Part shown: positions 1 through 7,825 of the stretch, piece by piece
Layout of the letters: each line of letters starts with the position of its first letter
How positions within the stretch are numbered: position 1 is the stretch's first letter
Source: Dechloromonas denitrificans
GTDB taxonomy: Bacteria > Pseudomonadota > Gammaproteobacteria > Burkholderiales > Rhodocyclaceae
Assembly: GCF_020510665.1 (NCBI RefSeq)
Contig: NZ_CP075187.1
Coordinates: 2,066,501 to 2,130,500, forward strand
Length of the DNA: 64,000 nt
Direction of reading: 5' to 3'
Position numbers and translations under genes: made by a program
The notes under the pieces: model-generated
Told to the model about the DNA's origin: nothing
Databases searched by the model: none
Seen by the model: only the letters and a program-made list of their open reading frames with translations

Positions 1-327
1 ACCGACAACATTTTCGAAGGCAATCTGACCGACGTTGTCCAGATGGGGCGCGGCGTGGCCGACAAGAACCAGTGGCGCGGCAACTATTTTGCCGACTATC
101 AAGGCTTCGACCGCAACGGTGATGGCGTGGGTGACACCCCCCACGAACTGTACTCCTACGCCGACCAGATCTGGATCGAAACACCCGCTGCACAATTCTT
201 CAAGACGTCACCGGTACTCGAACTGCTCGATTTTCTTGAGCGTCTGGCACCGTTCTCCTCGCCTGAACTGCAACTCAAGGACGATGCACCGCGCTTCGTC
301 AAACCTGCAAGATCGGCAAAATCATGA
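1..327 (+). CDS. nosD: NosD, C-terminal part (window edge)
   Basis: The reading frame is open from base 1, so only about the last 108 residues are present. NosD is a periplasmic right-handed beta-helix (CASH-domain) protein needed to load copper into nitrous oxide reductase. The tail carries the pattern usual for the NosD C-terminus: a final beta-helix rung ending in NQWRGNYFADYQGFDRNGDG, then DTPHELYSYADQIW, then a helical tail. It overlaps the next gene by ATGA, which indicates translational coupling. The assignment depends on this motif and on the nosGH/FLY neighbours, so it is firm although partial. Confidence 0.88.
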   Translation, partial: TDNIFEGNLTDVVQMGRGVADKNQWRGNYFADYQGFDRNGDGVGDTPHELYSYADQIWIETPAAQFFKTSPVLELLDFLERLAPFSSPELQLKDDAPRFVKPARSAKS

Positions 328-1175
328 GCGAAAACAAACCTGCACCGGCCAAAAAACCGGCCATGTCGATTGAAAAAGCACAGAAAGCCCGGCGTAAATT
401 CCTGCATTCGGCCGGGTTGACCGGGGCAGTCATTGGCCTGTCACTGCTGGGCTACATACCGGTCACCAGTGCCAAGACGCCTCGTCTGCGTCCACCTGGC
501 GCACTCAATGAATCGGACTTCCTCTCTTCCTGCATCAAATGCGGGCAATGCGTCCAAGTCTGCCCGGTACAAGCCATCAAGCTGGGCGATCTGAAAGACG
601 GGTTTGGGGTCGGTGTGCCGCATATCGATGCCCGTGAGCAAGCCTGCGACTTTTCCTGTGATGCCGTCCAATGCATCCTGGCCTGCCCAACCGGATCGCT
701 GACCTACAAGAAACCCGGCTTCCTGAACATTCGTGAAGGCGCCCTGCTCGCTGCTGCACCTATCCTGAAAGCCAAGGAAAAGGATGCCGAGCCGACGCTC
801 AATCTCAAAGAACGGATCGGTGTTGCCCGCCTGGCCCGTCCGGAGTCCTGCCTTGCCGTCCAGGGTAAGGGTTTCAAGGGAGAAGCGCGCAGCGGATCGT
901 TCAAGGGAAAAATGCGCTACATGGATGTCGACCGCTGGAAACCGATTCCAGTCCGCGAGCATCCTTACGATGTACCGCTGTGCGATCTCTGCGTACGCGA
1001 ATGCCCGGTCAAGGACGCCATCGCGCTCAAACCGGTCAAAGGCGCTGATGGCGTCGAGCGCATGACACCGGTGGTCCTCGAACCTTGTGTTGGCTGCGGC
1101 GTCTGCGAAATGATCTGCCCTGCCGAACCTGCCGCCATCGTGATCGATGCCCAGGCCACCTGGAAGGAGGCCTGA
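324..1175 (+). CDS. nosG: NosG-type (NapG-like) periplasmic 4x[4Fe-4S] ferredoxin
   Basis: 283 residues. A twin-arginine signal (RRKFL at 23-27, hydrophobic run at about 31-46) indicates export of a folded cofactor protein. Four cysteine clusters follow: C70/73/76/80, C108/112/117/121, a shorter CxxCxxxCP at 220-228, and C255/258/261/265, as in NapG. In clusters of the Wolinella/Dechloromonas type, NosG and NosH are NapG/NapH homologues proposed to pass quinol electrons to the N2O-reducing system. The start ATG overlaps the nosD stop. nosH follows after one base, so the pair is co-translated. NapG is the alternative name, but the position between nosD and nosFLY favours nosG. Confidence 0.87.
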   Translation: MSENKPAPAKKPAMSIEKAQKARRKFLHSAGLTGAVIGLSLLGYIPVTSAKTPRLRPPGALNESDFLSSCIKCGQCVQVCPVQAIKLGDLKDGFGVGVPHIDAREQACDFSCDAVQCILACPTGSLTYKKPGFLNIREGALLAAAPILKAKEKDAEPTLNLKERIGVARLARPESCLAVQGKGFKGEARSGSFKGKMRYMDVDRWKPIPVREHPYDVPLCDLCVRECPVKDAIALKPVKGADGVERMTPVVLEPCVGCGVCEMICPAEPAAIVIDAQATWKEA

Positions 1176-1176
1176 G

Positions 1177-2142
1177 ATGAGCCGCTTTACCGATCTCTTC
1201 ATGGGCATGCTGGGTGCAGCCCCGAAAAAGCCGAAGAAAATTTCCGAGCGTGTCCAGAAAATCATGTTCCTCAAATACGAGGACAAGGACCGCTACATCA
1301 AGGAAAAACTCCACGCCCGGGCGCACCACGATGTCAGCCACAAATGGCGCAATCGCCGCTGGGCGGTGCTGATCGCCACTAACCTGCTGTTCGTGCTGTC
1401 GTTCTGGCTCGACATCCAGTTGCTCGAAGGTTCACTGACTGCTTCGCGCTTTGCCGGTTTTCACCTGATCGACCTGAACTCTGCCTTGCAGATCATGCTG
1501 GCGCACAAGCACATCATCGTGAATTTGTTCATCGGCACATTTACGGTCTTTTTGCTCTGGGTATTGCTCGGCGGCCGCACTTTCTGTTCCTGGGTCTGCC
1601 CTTACCACCTGGTTTCAGAACTGACCGAAAAACTGCATCTGATGCTGGTAGACCGCAAGATTGTCACCGACCACGAGTTTCATCGTGGCACGCGCACCGT
1701 CTTCTGGGCACTTTTTGCGCTGCTCGCCATCGTGACCGGCTACACCGTTTTCGAGACCCTATCGCCGACCGGTATCCTGTCCCGCGCACTGATTTACGGT
1801 CCTGGCCTGGCCTTGGGCTGGGTTGGCCTGCTGCTGCTGTTCGAAGTGTTCTACTCGCGTCGCGCCTGGTGCCGCTACATCTGCCCGATTGGCCTGACCT
1901 ACGGTGCTGTGGGCAGCATTTCCCCGCTGCAGATCACCTACCACGTCGAACATTGTTTCCACGAGGGCGACTGCCGCAAGGTCTGCCTGGTGCCACATGT
2001 GCTCGAAGTCACCGTCAAGGGACGGGCGAGCGACGAAACCATGGGCCTGGGTCCCGATTGCACGCGCTGCGGTCTGTGCGTCGACGTCTGCCCGACCGGC
2101 GCCCTGCGCTTCGAAGTCAAGGGCCTGTCGAAATTGCTGTAA
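1177..2142 (+). CDS. nosH: NosH-type (NapH-like) membrane quinol-oxidising ferredoxin
   Basis: 321 residues from the ATG at 1177, which has a GGAGG ribosome-binding site inside the end of nosG. A frame-compatible upstream start exists but would overlap nosG further. Hydrophobic segments lie at about 62-80, 110-132, 175-195 and 208-226. NapH-type motifs CSWVCP (137-142) and CRYICP (232-237) sit beside membrane segments. Cysteines 260/266/270 and 295/298/301/305 near the C-terminus would bind two [4Fe-4S] clusters. NapH-family proteins oxidise quinol and pass electrons to the NapG partner; here the partner is the preceding gene. The gene ends at the junction with an opposite-strand block that separates it from nosF. 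Confidence 0.87.
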   Translation: MSRFTDLFMGMLGAAPKKPKKISERVQKIMFLKYEDKDRYIKEKLHARAHHDVSHKWRNRRWAVLIATNLLFVLSFWLDIQLLEGSLTASRFAGFHLIDLNSALQIMLAHKHIIVNLFIGTFTVFLLWVLLGGRTFCSWVCPYHLVSELTEKLHLMLVDRKIVTDHEFHRGTRTVFWALFALLAIVTGYTVFETLSPTGILSRALIYGPGLALGWVGLLLLFEVFYSRRAWCRYICPIGLTYGAVGSISPLQITYHVEHCFHEGDCRKVCLVPHVLEVTVKGRASDETMGLGPDCTRCGLCVDVCPTGALRFEVKGLSKLL

Positions 2143-2208
2143 TCCCCTGCCCCGCCCCAGCCATGCTGGGTCGGGGCAGCCGATATCCGACCTGAAAACG
2201 CCGTAGAC

Positions 2209-2325
2209 CGCGAAATTATTCAGGGATAAACCATATAAGGCACGTGCACAGGCCATCGCGGAAACCGCCTCGGTTTCATCGCACCGGTACGCTCGACGGA
2301 TGGCTTGCCGCAAAATCTCGCGCAT
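2209..2325 (-). pseudogene. Possible putA 5' remnant
   Basis: Ten bases downstream of the Lrp-type gene, on the same strand, is an ATG with an AGGAG ribosome-binding site. It starts a frame reading MREILRQAIRRAYRCDETEA. That pattern (LRQAI, AYR, acidic residues) resembles a conserved N-terminal segment of the bifunctional proline dehydrogenase PutA. The similarity fades after about 27-30 codons, and the frame then runs antisense into nosH, so nothing like a full PutA is present. I infer a gene cut off by rearrangement. The right-hand limit of recognisable sequence is approximate. Confidence 0.45.
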
Positions 2326-2334
2326 TGCCGGCTC

Positions 2335-2817
2335 CTAGGCTTTCTGGACAAGGTGAGCCAGCGTCAGAGCCGACGAATCCTTGACCTCTTCCATGACCGG
2401 GTAGGTATGCGTCTCACGAATTCCAGGCACGCCGGAAAGCACAGCACCGAGAAAATGACGGTAAGCGGCCATGTCCGGCACACGAACTTTCAGGAGATAG
2501 TCGTATCCGCCGGCCACCATGTGGCACTCCTGGATTTCATCGATCGCCTGAACGGCATTGCGAAAGGCATCGAAAACCGACTGCGAAGTCCGCTCCAGAC
2601 CGATCTGGACAAAAACGGTCAGCCCCAACCCCAGGGCAGGTGCAGACAACTGCGCGGCATAGCCCTTGATCAGGCCATTGGCTTCAAGTGATTTGACGCG
2701 TTCGAGACAAGGGGTCGGACTCAAGCCAACCAGTTTGGCCAGGGCGACATTGGTCGTCCGGCCATCGGCCTGCAATGCGGCCAGAATATCGAGATCAATT
2801 TGATCGAGTTTGTACAT
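2335..2817 (-). CDS. Lrp/AsnC-family transcriptional regulator (possibly PutR-like)
   Basis: 160 residues from the ATG at 2817, chosen because AAGGAG lies six bases upstream; a longer frame starts 18 bases earlier without such a site. An N-terminal winged helix-turn-helix (about 5-60, DQIDLDILAALQADGRTTN) is followed by the RAM ligand-binding domain, with the GGYDYLLKVRV strand at about 100-110. Lrp-family proteins bind amino acids and form multimers on DNA. Fragments resembling proC upstream and putA downstream suggest it once controlled proline metabolism. It lies opposite in strand to the nos genes that flank it. The family is certain; the target is inferred. Confidence 0.85.
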   Translation of the reverse strand: MYKLDQIDLDILAALQADGRTTNVALAKLVGLSPTPCLERVKSLEANGLIKGYAAQLSAPALGLGLTVFVQIGLERTSQSVFDAFRNAVQAIDEIQECHMVAGGYDYLLKVRVPDMAAYRHFLGAVLSGVPGIRETHTYPVMEEVKDSSALTLAHLVQKA

Positions 2818-2980
2818 GTTGTTCTCCTTGAGCATCCACCCCGCTCACCTGATCCGGACAGTGCTGCCGCCCGGCAAGCGCCAGGATTTGCGCCGCCTGA
2901 TAAGCCTCGGCGTAACCCGCCGCCAATGCGGCGCCCATGTTGCCGCAGCCGAGCACTAGTAAATTTAGATTGTTCTGCAA
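2818..2980 (-). pseudogene. Truncated proC-like (NAD(P)-binding) remnant
   Basis: A TTG start at 2980 with an AAAGGAG ribosome-binding site opens a short frame reading MQNNLNLLVLGCGNMGAALA, the Rossmann beta-alpha-beta start typical of pyrroline-5-carboxylate reductase (GxGNMG). After about 40 residues the similarity stops and the frame runs into the ribosome-binding site of the Lrp gene. The retained translation signals with no body of the enzyme suggest a deletion remnant. Other dehydrogenases share GCGNMG, so proC is a likely but not certain origin. Confidence 0.4.
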
Positions 2981-3231
2981 AACAAAACTCCTTTAGTCAG
3001 ATCAACGCCACAAAGCTTGTTTTTCAGAATCCTAAACCATGATTTAAAACAAAACAAGGCATTAAAACCACAGAACATCAAAAACACAGCAGACTTGATT
3101 AAAAGAAGAGTCACAGCAGAACAAATCACTGTAAAAAAAAGAAAATGCAGAATATTCAACCAATCCATCCAAATGTTTTTTTTGATGCAGGTTCTAGGTC
3201 TGGCCCCATTCGACTTTTATAATCAGGCCCC

Positions 3232-4089
3232 ATGATCCAGTTCAACAACGTCGCAAAAACATTCCGTCGCGCCCAGGTGCTCGATGGAATCAATCTGAAT
3301 ATCGCCATCGGTGAGCGCATTGCGCTGATCGGTTCGAACGGCGCCGGCAAAACCACGTTGATCCGCTGTCTGCTGGGTGAATACACACACGAAGGCAGCA
3401 TCAGCATCGACGGGCTGGACCCGCGCAGCAACCGGACGGCCGTGCTTGGCAATATCGGTTTCGTACCGCAGCTGCCACCACCGCTGAAAATGCCGGTCGG
3501 TCAGTTGATTGATTTTTCCGCCTCGCTGTGCGGCACCGATCCGCAACGCATCCATGCCATTGCCAAACGCCTGGGCCTGGATATCGACGCCATCCTGACA
3601 CGCCAGTTTGTCCGCCTCTCCGGCGGCATGAAGCAAAAACTGCTGATTGCCATCGCACTCGGGCGCGATGCCAAGGTGCTGATCATGGATGAGCCTGCCG
3701 CCAACCTCGACCCTGAGGCGCGCAAGATATTCTTCGATCTGCTGGCCGAGCGGCTGGACAATGCCACGATGATCATCTCCAGCCATCGCCTCGACGAAGT
3801 CTCGGCGCTGGTCAATCGCGTCATCGAAATGGATACCGGCAAGGTCGTGCTTGACGACAAGGTGGCCGACGATGTCTCGCTCTCCGGCGTGCTGGCCTGT
3901 CGCATTGTCATCAAGCGTTTCGAACCGGCGTTTGCCAAGGCGCTCGATGGCTGGAAATTCACCAGCCGCGATGAAAACCTGGTCTGGGAAGGACAAATTG
4001 CCGGCCCGGATCGCCTGCGCTTTTTGGGCATGATTTCGCGGTACACCGCGCTAGTCAGCGATCTGTCGCTGGCCGAGCCGGAATCCTGA
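3232..4089 (+). CDS. nosF: NosF, copper-ABC transporter ATPase for N2OR maturation
   Basis: 285 residues. Walker A GSNGAGKTT (34-42), ABC signature LSGGMKQ (129-135), Walker B VLIMDEP (149-155) and a switch histidine in SSH (183-185) are all intact. NosF pairs with the membrane protein NosY; NosDFY is thought to deliver sulfur or copper for the Cu centres of nitrous oxide reductase. There is no clear Shine-Dalgarno sequence before the ATG, and a TATAAT hexamer sits only 8 bases upstream at 3218-3223, so initiation may be leaderless or the transcript may start further upstream. It begins the second half of the split nos cluster, with nosL three bases downstream. Confidence 0.9.
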   Translation: MIQFNNVAKTFRRAQVLDGINLNIAIGERIALIGSNGAGKTTLIRCLLGEYTHEGSISIDGLDPRSNRTAVLGNIGFVPQLPPPLKMPVGQLIDFSASLCGTDPQRIHAIAKRLGLDIDAILTRQFVRLSGGMKQKLLIAIALGRDAKVLIMDEPAANLDPEARKIFFDLLAERLDNATMIISSHRLDEVSALVNRVIEMDTGKVVLDDKVADDVSLSGVLACRIVIKRFEPAFAKALDGWKFTSRDENLVWEGQIAGPDRLRFLGMISRYTALVSDLSLAEPES

Positions 4090-4092
4090 GCC

Positions 4093-4569
4093 GTGTGTTC
4101 CCACCCTCGCCGCCGCTTCCTGACCGGACTGGCCAGCAGTGGCTTGCTGCTCACACCGCTGGCCGCCTTGCTTGCCGGCTGCGGCAAATCCGGCTGGCCG
4201 GATGGCATGACTGAAATCAAGTGGGACCGCGATACTTGCACCCGTTGCCGGATGGCGATTTCCGACCGGCGCTTTGCAGCCGAAGTCCGCGGCGGACCGA
4301 AAGACCAGGTATTCAAGTTCGACGATATCGGTTGCGTCATTTTCTGGCTGAAGGAACAAGCCTGGGGGGACGATGCTGCGGTTCGGCTGTGGGTAGCCGA
4401 TGCATCGAGCAAACCGGACCAGCTGCTGTGGATCGATCCACGCCAGGCTCATTACGTCGGCGGTAAAACCTCGCCGATGGGTTATAACTTTGCGGCTTAT
4501 CCGCAGCCCCAGGCCAACAGCCTGGGCTTTGAAGAAATGCGACAGCAACTGCTGCGCCGAGGCAAGTAA
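4093..4569 (+). CDS. nosL: NosL, outer-membrane copper chaperone lipoprotein
   Basis: 158 residues from a GTG at 4093. The signal peptide has arginines at 6-8 (RRRFLTG) and ends in a lipobox LLAGC with the lipidated Cys at 30. The mature part carries the NosL metal-binding motif CTRCRM (C49, C52, M54). NosL binds Cu(I) and supplies copper to the N2O reductase assembly machinery. The gene lies between nosF and nosY, only three bases after nosF, and its stop overlaps the nosY start (TAATG). The RRxFL pattern may allow Tat export, but lipidation is the clearer signal. Confidence 0.9.
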   Translation: MCSHPRRRFLTGLASSGLLLTPLAALLAGCGKSGWPDGMTEIKWDRDTCTRCRMAISDRRFAAEVRGGPKDQVFKFDDIGCVIFWLKEQAWGDDAAVRLWVADASSKPDQLLWIDPRQAHYVGGKTSPMGYNFAAYPQPQANSLGFEEMRQQLLRRGK

Positions 4570-5396
4570 TGAAACAACTCTGGCTGACTGCAAAACTCGA
4601 CATCGTGGAATCCATGCGCGCCCGCTGGTTCCAGATATACACGCTGGTCTTCGGCGGCATCGTCGCCCTGCTCTTCCTCTTCGGCCTGACCGAATCGCGC
4701 GTCCTCGGCTTTATCGGCCTGTCGCGCCTGCTCGTCACCTACATCCAGCTGACCATGGCCATCCTGCCGATCTTCGTGCTGATCACCACCGTCCGTTCGG
4801 TGGCCGGCGACCGCGAGGCCGGCGTCTTCGAATACCTGCTCTCGCTGCCTGTCTCGCTCTCGGCCTGGTTCTGGGGCAAGATTGTCGGTCGCTACATCGT
4901 CGTCTTCACACCGGTCTTCCTGGCCATGCTGGCTGCCGTCATCTGGGCCACCATCACCGGCATCGAAGTACCCTGGAGCATGTTCGGCTATTACACTGGC
5001 CTGCTCGCCGTCATGGCGGCCTGCTTCCTCGGTATCGGCATGCTCATCTCGGCCGTTGCACGGACTACCGACATGGCGCAGGGTGCTGCCTTCATGGTCT
5101 GGCTGGCGCTGCTGCTCTTCCTCGACCTGATCCTGCTCGGCGTGATGATCCAGGGCAAGGTTGCGCCGGAAGTCGCCGTTGGCCTCGCCCTGATCAATCC
5201 GCTCCAGGTCTTCCGCACGGCAGCCCTGGCTCTGTTCGATCCGCAACTGATCGTGCTTGGCCCCTCGGCCTATGTCATTCTCGATAACTTTGGCGTACTC
5301 GGTTATCAAATCTTCGCCCTGGTTTATCCGGCCTTGCTTGGTCTGATCAGCGCGACGGCCGGCTACTTCATCTTCCGCCGTGGCGACCTGCCGTGA
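4569..5396 (+). CDS. nosY: NosY, ABC transporter permease for N2OR maturation
   Basis: 275 residues with about six membrane helices (near 20-40, 55-80, 105-130, 140-165, 175-200 and 245-268). The segment RSVAGDREAGVFEYLLSLPV is typical of NosY/ABC-2 permeases. It forms a complex with NosF and periplasmic NosD. The start overlaps the nosL stop, and the stop overlaps the GTG start of the thioredoxin gene, so the four genes form one tightly coupled unit. Confidence 0.9.
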   Translation: MKQLWLTAKLDIVESMRARWFQIYTLVFGGIVALLFLFGLTESRVLGFIGLSRLLVTYIQLTMAILPIFVLITTVRSVAGDREAGVFEYLLSLPVSLSAWFWGKIVGRYIVVFTPVFLAMLAAVIWATITGIEVPWSMFGYYTGLLAVMAACFLGIGMLISAVARTTDMAQGAAFMVWLALLLFLDLILLGVMIQGKVAPEVAVGLALINPLQVFRTAALALFDPQLIVLGPSAYVILDNFGVLGYQIFALVYPALLGLISATAGYFIFRRGDLP

Positions 5397-5887
5397 AAAA
5401 ACTCCTTGCCCCCCTGGTTTTTGCCCTTTTCTCGACGTTGACCGTGGCAGAGGAAATGCCCTCTTCCGCGCCCTTGTTCGACGCCACACTGAACAATCTG
5501 GATGACAAGCCTGTCGCGCTGGAGCGTTACAAGGGCAAGCCGCTGGTAGTCAATTTCTGGGCCCGCTGGTGCGGTCCATGCCGGGCCGAAATCCCCGAAC
5601 TGATCAAGTTCCGCAATGCCCACAAAGGCAAGATCGAGATTCTTGGTATCGGCATTGAAGACAAGGCTGAACCAGCGAAGGAATTTGCCAAGGCCTACGA
5701 GATGGATTACCCGCTGTTCGTTGCCAAGGAAAAGGGCATTCCGTTGATGCAGGCACTCGGCAACAGCAAGGGCGGCCTGCCCTACACCTTGTTCATCGAC
5801 CGTAACGGTCAGGTCGTCCAGAAAAAAATGGGGCTGATCAAGAAGGCTGACCTCGATACCGCAGGCGAACTGCTACTCAAGAAATAA
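5393..5887 (+). CDS. TlpA-family periplasmic thiol:disulfide oxidoreductase
   Basis: 164 residues from a GTG overlapping the end of nosY by four bases. It has a short signal peptide (1-19), then a thioredoxin fold with active site WARWCGPC (C60, C63) and a cis-proline loop GGLPYT near 126. TlpA/ResA-type proteins keep periplasmic cysteines reduced, for example in cytochrome c or copper-site assembly. Coupling to nosFLY suggests it serves N2O reductase maturation, perhaps reducing the NosL cysteines; that role is inferred. It is probably the last gene of the nos transcript, as a 147-base gap with a new promoter follows. Confidence 0.82.
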   Translation: MKKLLAPLVFALFSTLTVAEEMPSSAPLFDATLNNLDDKPVALERYKGKPLVVNFWARWCGPCRAEIPELIKFRNAHKGKIEILGIGIEDKAEPAKEFAKAYEMDYPLFVAKEKGIPLMQALGNSKGGLPYTLFIDRNGQVVQKKMGLIKKADLDTAGELLLKK

Positions 5888-5931
5888 GAGCACCTGTACG
5901 CCGAATGACGGCTGCCCCTGCACCGCACTCA

Positions 5932-5973
5932 GTGACCAGGGTCACAGACAGCCTGAAACACCCTCGCTAGACT
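5932..5973 (+). promoter_or_regulatory. CRP/FNR-family site at -41.5 with -10 box
   Basis: A 14-base perfect palindrome GTGACC-AG-GGTCAC lies at 5932-5945. A -10-like TAGACT is at 5968-5973. If transcription starts near 5980, the palindrome centre is at about -41.5, the class II position for CRP/FNR-type activators. Half-sites read AGTGA/TCACA in CRP spacing, or TGAC-N4-GTCA in Dnr/NnrR spacing, so which regulator binds is open. Confidence 0.5.
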
Positions 5974-6034
5974 CCTGAAACCCCCGCCACCCACTTGGTG
6001 TCGGGCGATCAATGACAAGATTTCAGGAGAGACC

Positions 6035-6589
6035 ATGAGAATCCAGCGTTTCGCTTCCGCCCTGCTGCTCGGCAGCCTGGCATTTGCCGCCACCGCCAGT
6101 CACGCCGAAGGGCTGCGTTTTTTCCCGGGGCTGGATAGCGGCTTCAAGTTCGAACCAACATTGGCCCTGAGCGCCGGTGTGATGCATGCCAAGGCGGCCG
6201 ACGATAACAGCCAGCTGGTCTATGGCCTGGATTTCAGCATGAATTGCGGCCTGATCCAGACCCCGGACAATCGCATTCGCACCCACATCCAGATCAACCA
6301 CGTCAATGAATCGAACGCCAAGGCAACCTCGTTCGAACTCTCTCCGCGCTACACCGTACCGCTGGGCGGCGGTTTCTCGGTCGGTGTCGGGCCGGCACTG
6401 GCACTGGTCAAGGCAGACAACGGCCACAACGAGCGCAATCTCTTTGGCTACGGCGTTGCGGCCGGGGCCAATTTCCGCAAGGGTGCTTACTACTCGGGCA
6501 TCGACCTGCGCTACCTGAACACCAATGAACGCAATAACGTTGAATTTGAAAACTGGGCCTTGATGGCCAAGGTTGGCATCAACTTCTAA
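6035..6589 (+). CDS. Small outer-membrane beta-barrel protein, function unknown
   Basis: 184 residues with a good AGGAGA ribosome-binding site. A signal peptide ends at SHA-EG (about residue 24). The remainder alternates hydrophobic and polar residues in strand-length runs (ELSPRYTVPLGGGFSVGVGP, YYSGIDLRYLN) and ends in a terminal aromatic strand, MAKVGINF, the C-terminal Phe signature of BAM-assembled outer-membrane proteins. I do not recognise a specific family. It is monocistronic: a CRP/FNR-type promoter precedes it and a sigma-54 promoter region follows. The site and the adjacent nos genes suggest redox- or nutrient-dependent expression, which is inference. Confidence 0.7.
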   Translation: MRIQRFASALLLGSLAFAATASHAEGLRFFPGLDSGFKFEPTLALSAGVMHAKAADDNSQLVYGLDFSMNCGLIQTPDNRIRTHIQINHVNESNAKATSFELSPRYTVPLGGGFSVGVGPALALVKADNGHNERNLFGYGVAAGANFRKGAYYSGIDLRYLNTNERNNVEFENWALMAKVGINF

Positions 6590-6650
6590 ATCCAGGCACG
6601 CAATGGCCTCGCTGGTCGGGGCTGTTGCCATTCCCGGACCAGAAAAAATT

Positions 6651-6698
6651 TGTGCGAAAAATCGCACACAGTCGGGCCGGAATTCCGGAAATCCGCAA
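6651..6698 (+). promoter_or_regulatory. Tandem upstream activator palindromes (DctD-like)
   Basis: Two related inverted repeats: TGTGCGA-AAAA-TCGCACA at 6651-6668, and TTCCGG-AAAT-CCGCAA at 6683-6698. Their centres are 31 bp apart, about three helical turns, and about 108 and 139 bases before the expected start of the sigma-54 promoter. The shape resembles the tandem sites described for DctD upstream of dctA. A 12-base palindrome CCGGAATTCCGG (6677-6688) overlaps the second. Confidence 0.5.
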
Positions 6699-6772
6699 CA
6701 ATTCCGCTTTACCGAATTACCCAAAAAGACAATTTCAATTTGAAATCAACAAGTTGAAATCCAGCAAAAAGC

Positions 6773-6788
6773 TGGCACATCTCCTGCA
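6773..6788 (+). promoter_or_regulatory. Sigma-54 promoter
   Basis: TGGCACATCTCCTGCA carries the invariant GG and GC with exactly ten bases between them and matches the -24/-12 consensus at nearly all conserved positions. It lies about 55 bases before the importer genes, which are followed by a sigma-54-dependent response regulator gene. A 15-base palindrome ATTTCAATTTGAAAT (6732-6746) lies between it and the upstream sites and may bind a bending protein or second regulator. Confidence 0.7.
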
Positions 6789-6843
6789 AACGTAGCCAGG
6801 CAATCCGCCTTGCGGCCTACGTAAAAAATCAGAGGAGATTTCC

Positions 6844-7815
6844 ATGCACACATCGATTCGTCTTGCCCTGCTCACCGCCTTCGGGATTGGCGCCGCTCAA
6901 GCCCAAACACCCGACATCGTCCGGCTCGGCAACCTGAAGTTCGCTCACTACGGCGCCGTTTCCTACATGAAGGAAGCCTGTGGCAAGTACAACCTGAAGG
7001 TCGAGGAACGCATGTTCCCGAAAGGCCCGGACATCATGCCGGCCATTGTTGCCGGTGAAATCGATATCGCTGCGCTAGCCTCCGATGGCGCCATCTCGGG
7101 GCGCGCCAATGGTGTGCCGATCGTCACCGTGGCCGGCTTCGCCAAGGGCGGGGCGCGTATCGTCGCCGGTGTCGATTCCGGCATCAAGTCGCTGGCCGAC
7201 ATGAAGGGCAAGAAAGTGGGCGTCACGCGTGGCGGCGCACATGAGTTGCTGCTCTACGCAGAGCTGGAGAAAGCCGGCTTGAGCTGGTCCGACAAGCCGG
7301 GCAAGGACGTGCAGATCGTCTTCCTGGCTTTCGCCGATCTGAACCAGGCGCTCGCCGCCAAGCAGATCGACGCGATGAACCAGTCCGAACCGCAGTCCTC
7401 GCAGGCAATCAACAAGAAATTCGGCGTCGAGATCATGAAGCCCTATACCACCAAGATGGGCGAGCCGGTGCGCCTGCTGGTGATGACCGAGAAGATGTAC
7501 AACGAGAAGAAGGATGTCGCACAGCGCCTGATGAAGTGCTTCGTCGAAACCACCGCGCTGTTCAACAAAGACAGCGCCTTGGCTGAAAAATACGTGCGCG
7601 AGGCTATGTTCAAGGGCCAGATCAGTTCGCAGGACTTCAAGGATGCGATGGATAACGCCGACTACACCTACGACGTCAGCCTCGAACACATCGATATCAC
7701 CACCGACTTCATGCAGAAATACGGCGTCGGCCGCATGCAGAAGCCGCCCAAGGCGGCCGAGTGGGTCAAGCTCGACCTGCTGCAGAAAGCCAAGACCGAA
7801 CTCAAGGTAAAGTGA
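6844..7815 (+). CDS. ABC importer periplasmic binding protein (NMT1/SsuA-like)
   Basis: 323 residues with a signal peptide cleaved near AAQAQ (about 20) and a strong GAGGAG ribosome-binding site. The fold is that of NMT1/SsuA/TauA-type binding proteins (DIMPAIVAGEIDIAALASDG, then SLADMKGKKVGVTRGG at about 120-135). Such proteins bind nitrate, sulfonates, taurine, pyrimidine precursors or other small organic compounds; the ligand cannot be read from the sequence. It is the first gene of the importer operon behind the sigma-54 promoter, with permease and ATPase following. Confidence 0.83.
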   Translation: MHTSIRLALLTAFGIGAAQAQTPDIVRLGNLKFAHYGAVSYMKEACGKYNLKVEERMFPKGPDIMPAIVAGEIDIAALASDGAISGRANGVPIVTVAGFAKGGARIVAGVDSGIKSLADMKGKKVGVTRGGAHELLLYAELEKAGLSWSDKPGKDVQIVFLAFADLNQALAAKQIDAMNQSEPQSSQAINKKFGVEIMKPYTTKMGEPVRLLVMTEKMYNEKKDVAQRLMKCFVETTALFNKDSALAEKYVREAMFKGQISSQDFKDAMDNADYTYDVSLEHIDITTDFMQKYGVGRMQKPPKAAEWVKLDLLQKAKTELKVK

Positions 7816-7825
7816 GCGGTCGACC

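Noticed and set aside
2960..3231. FNR box upstream of nosF
   Set aside because: Only isolated TTGAT-like half-sites were found; no TTGAT-N4-ATCAA palindrome.
6677..6688. CCGGAATTCCGG as an independent operator
   Set aside because: It overlaps the second activator-type palindrome and is more simply part of it.
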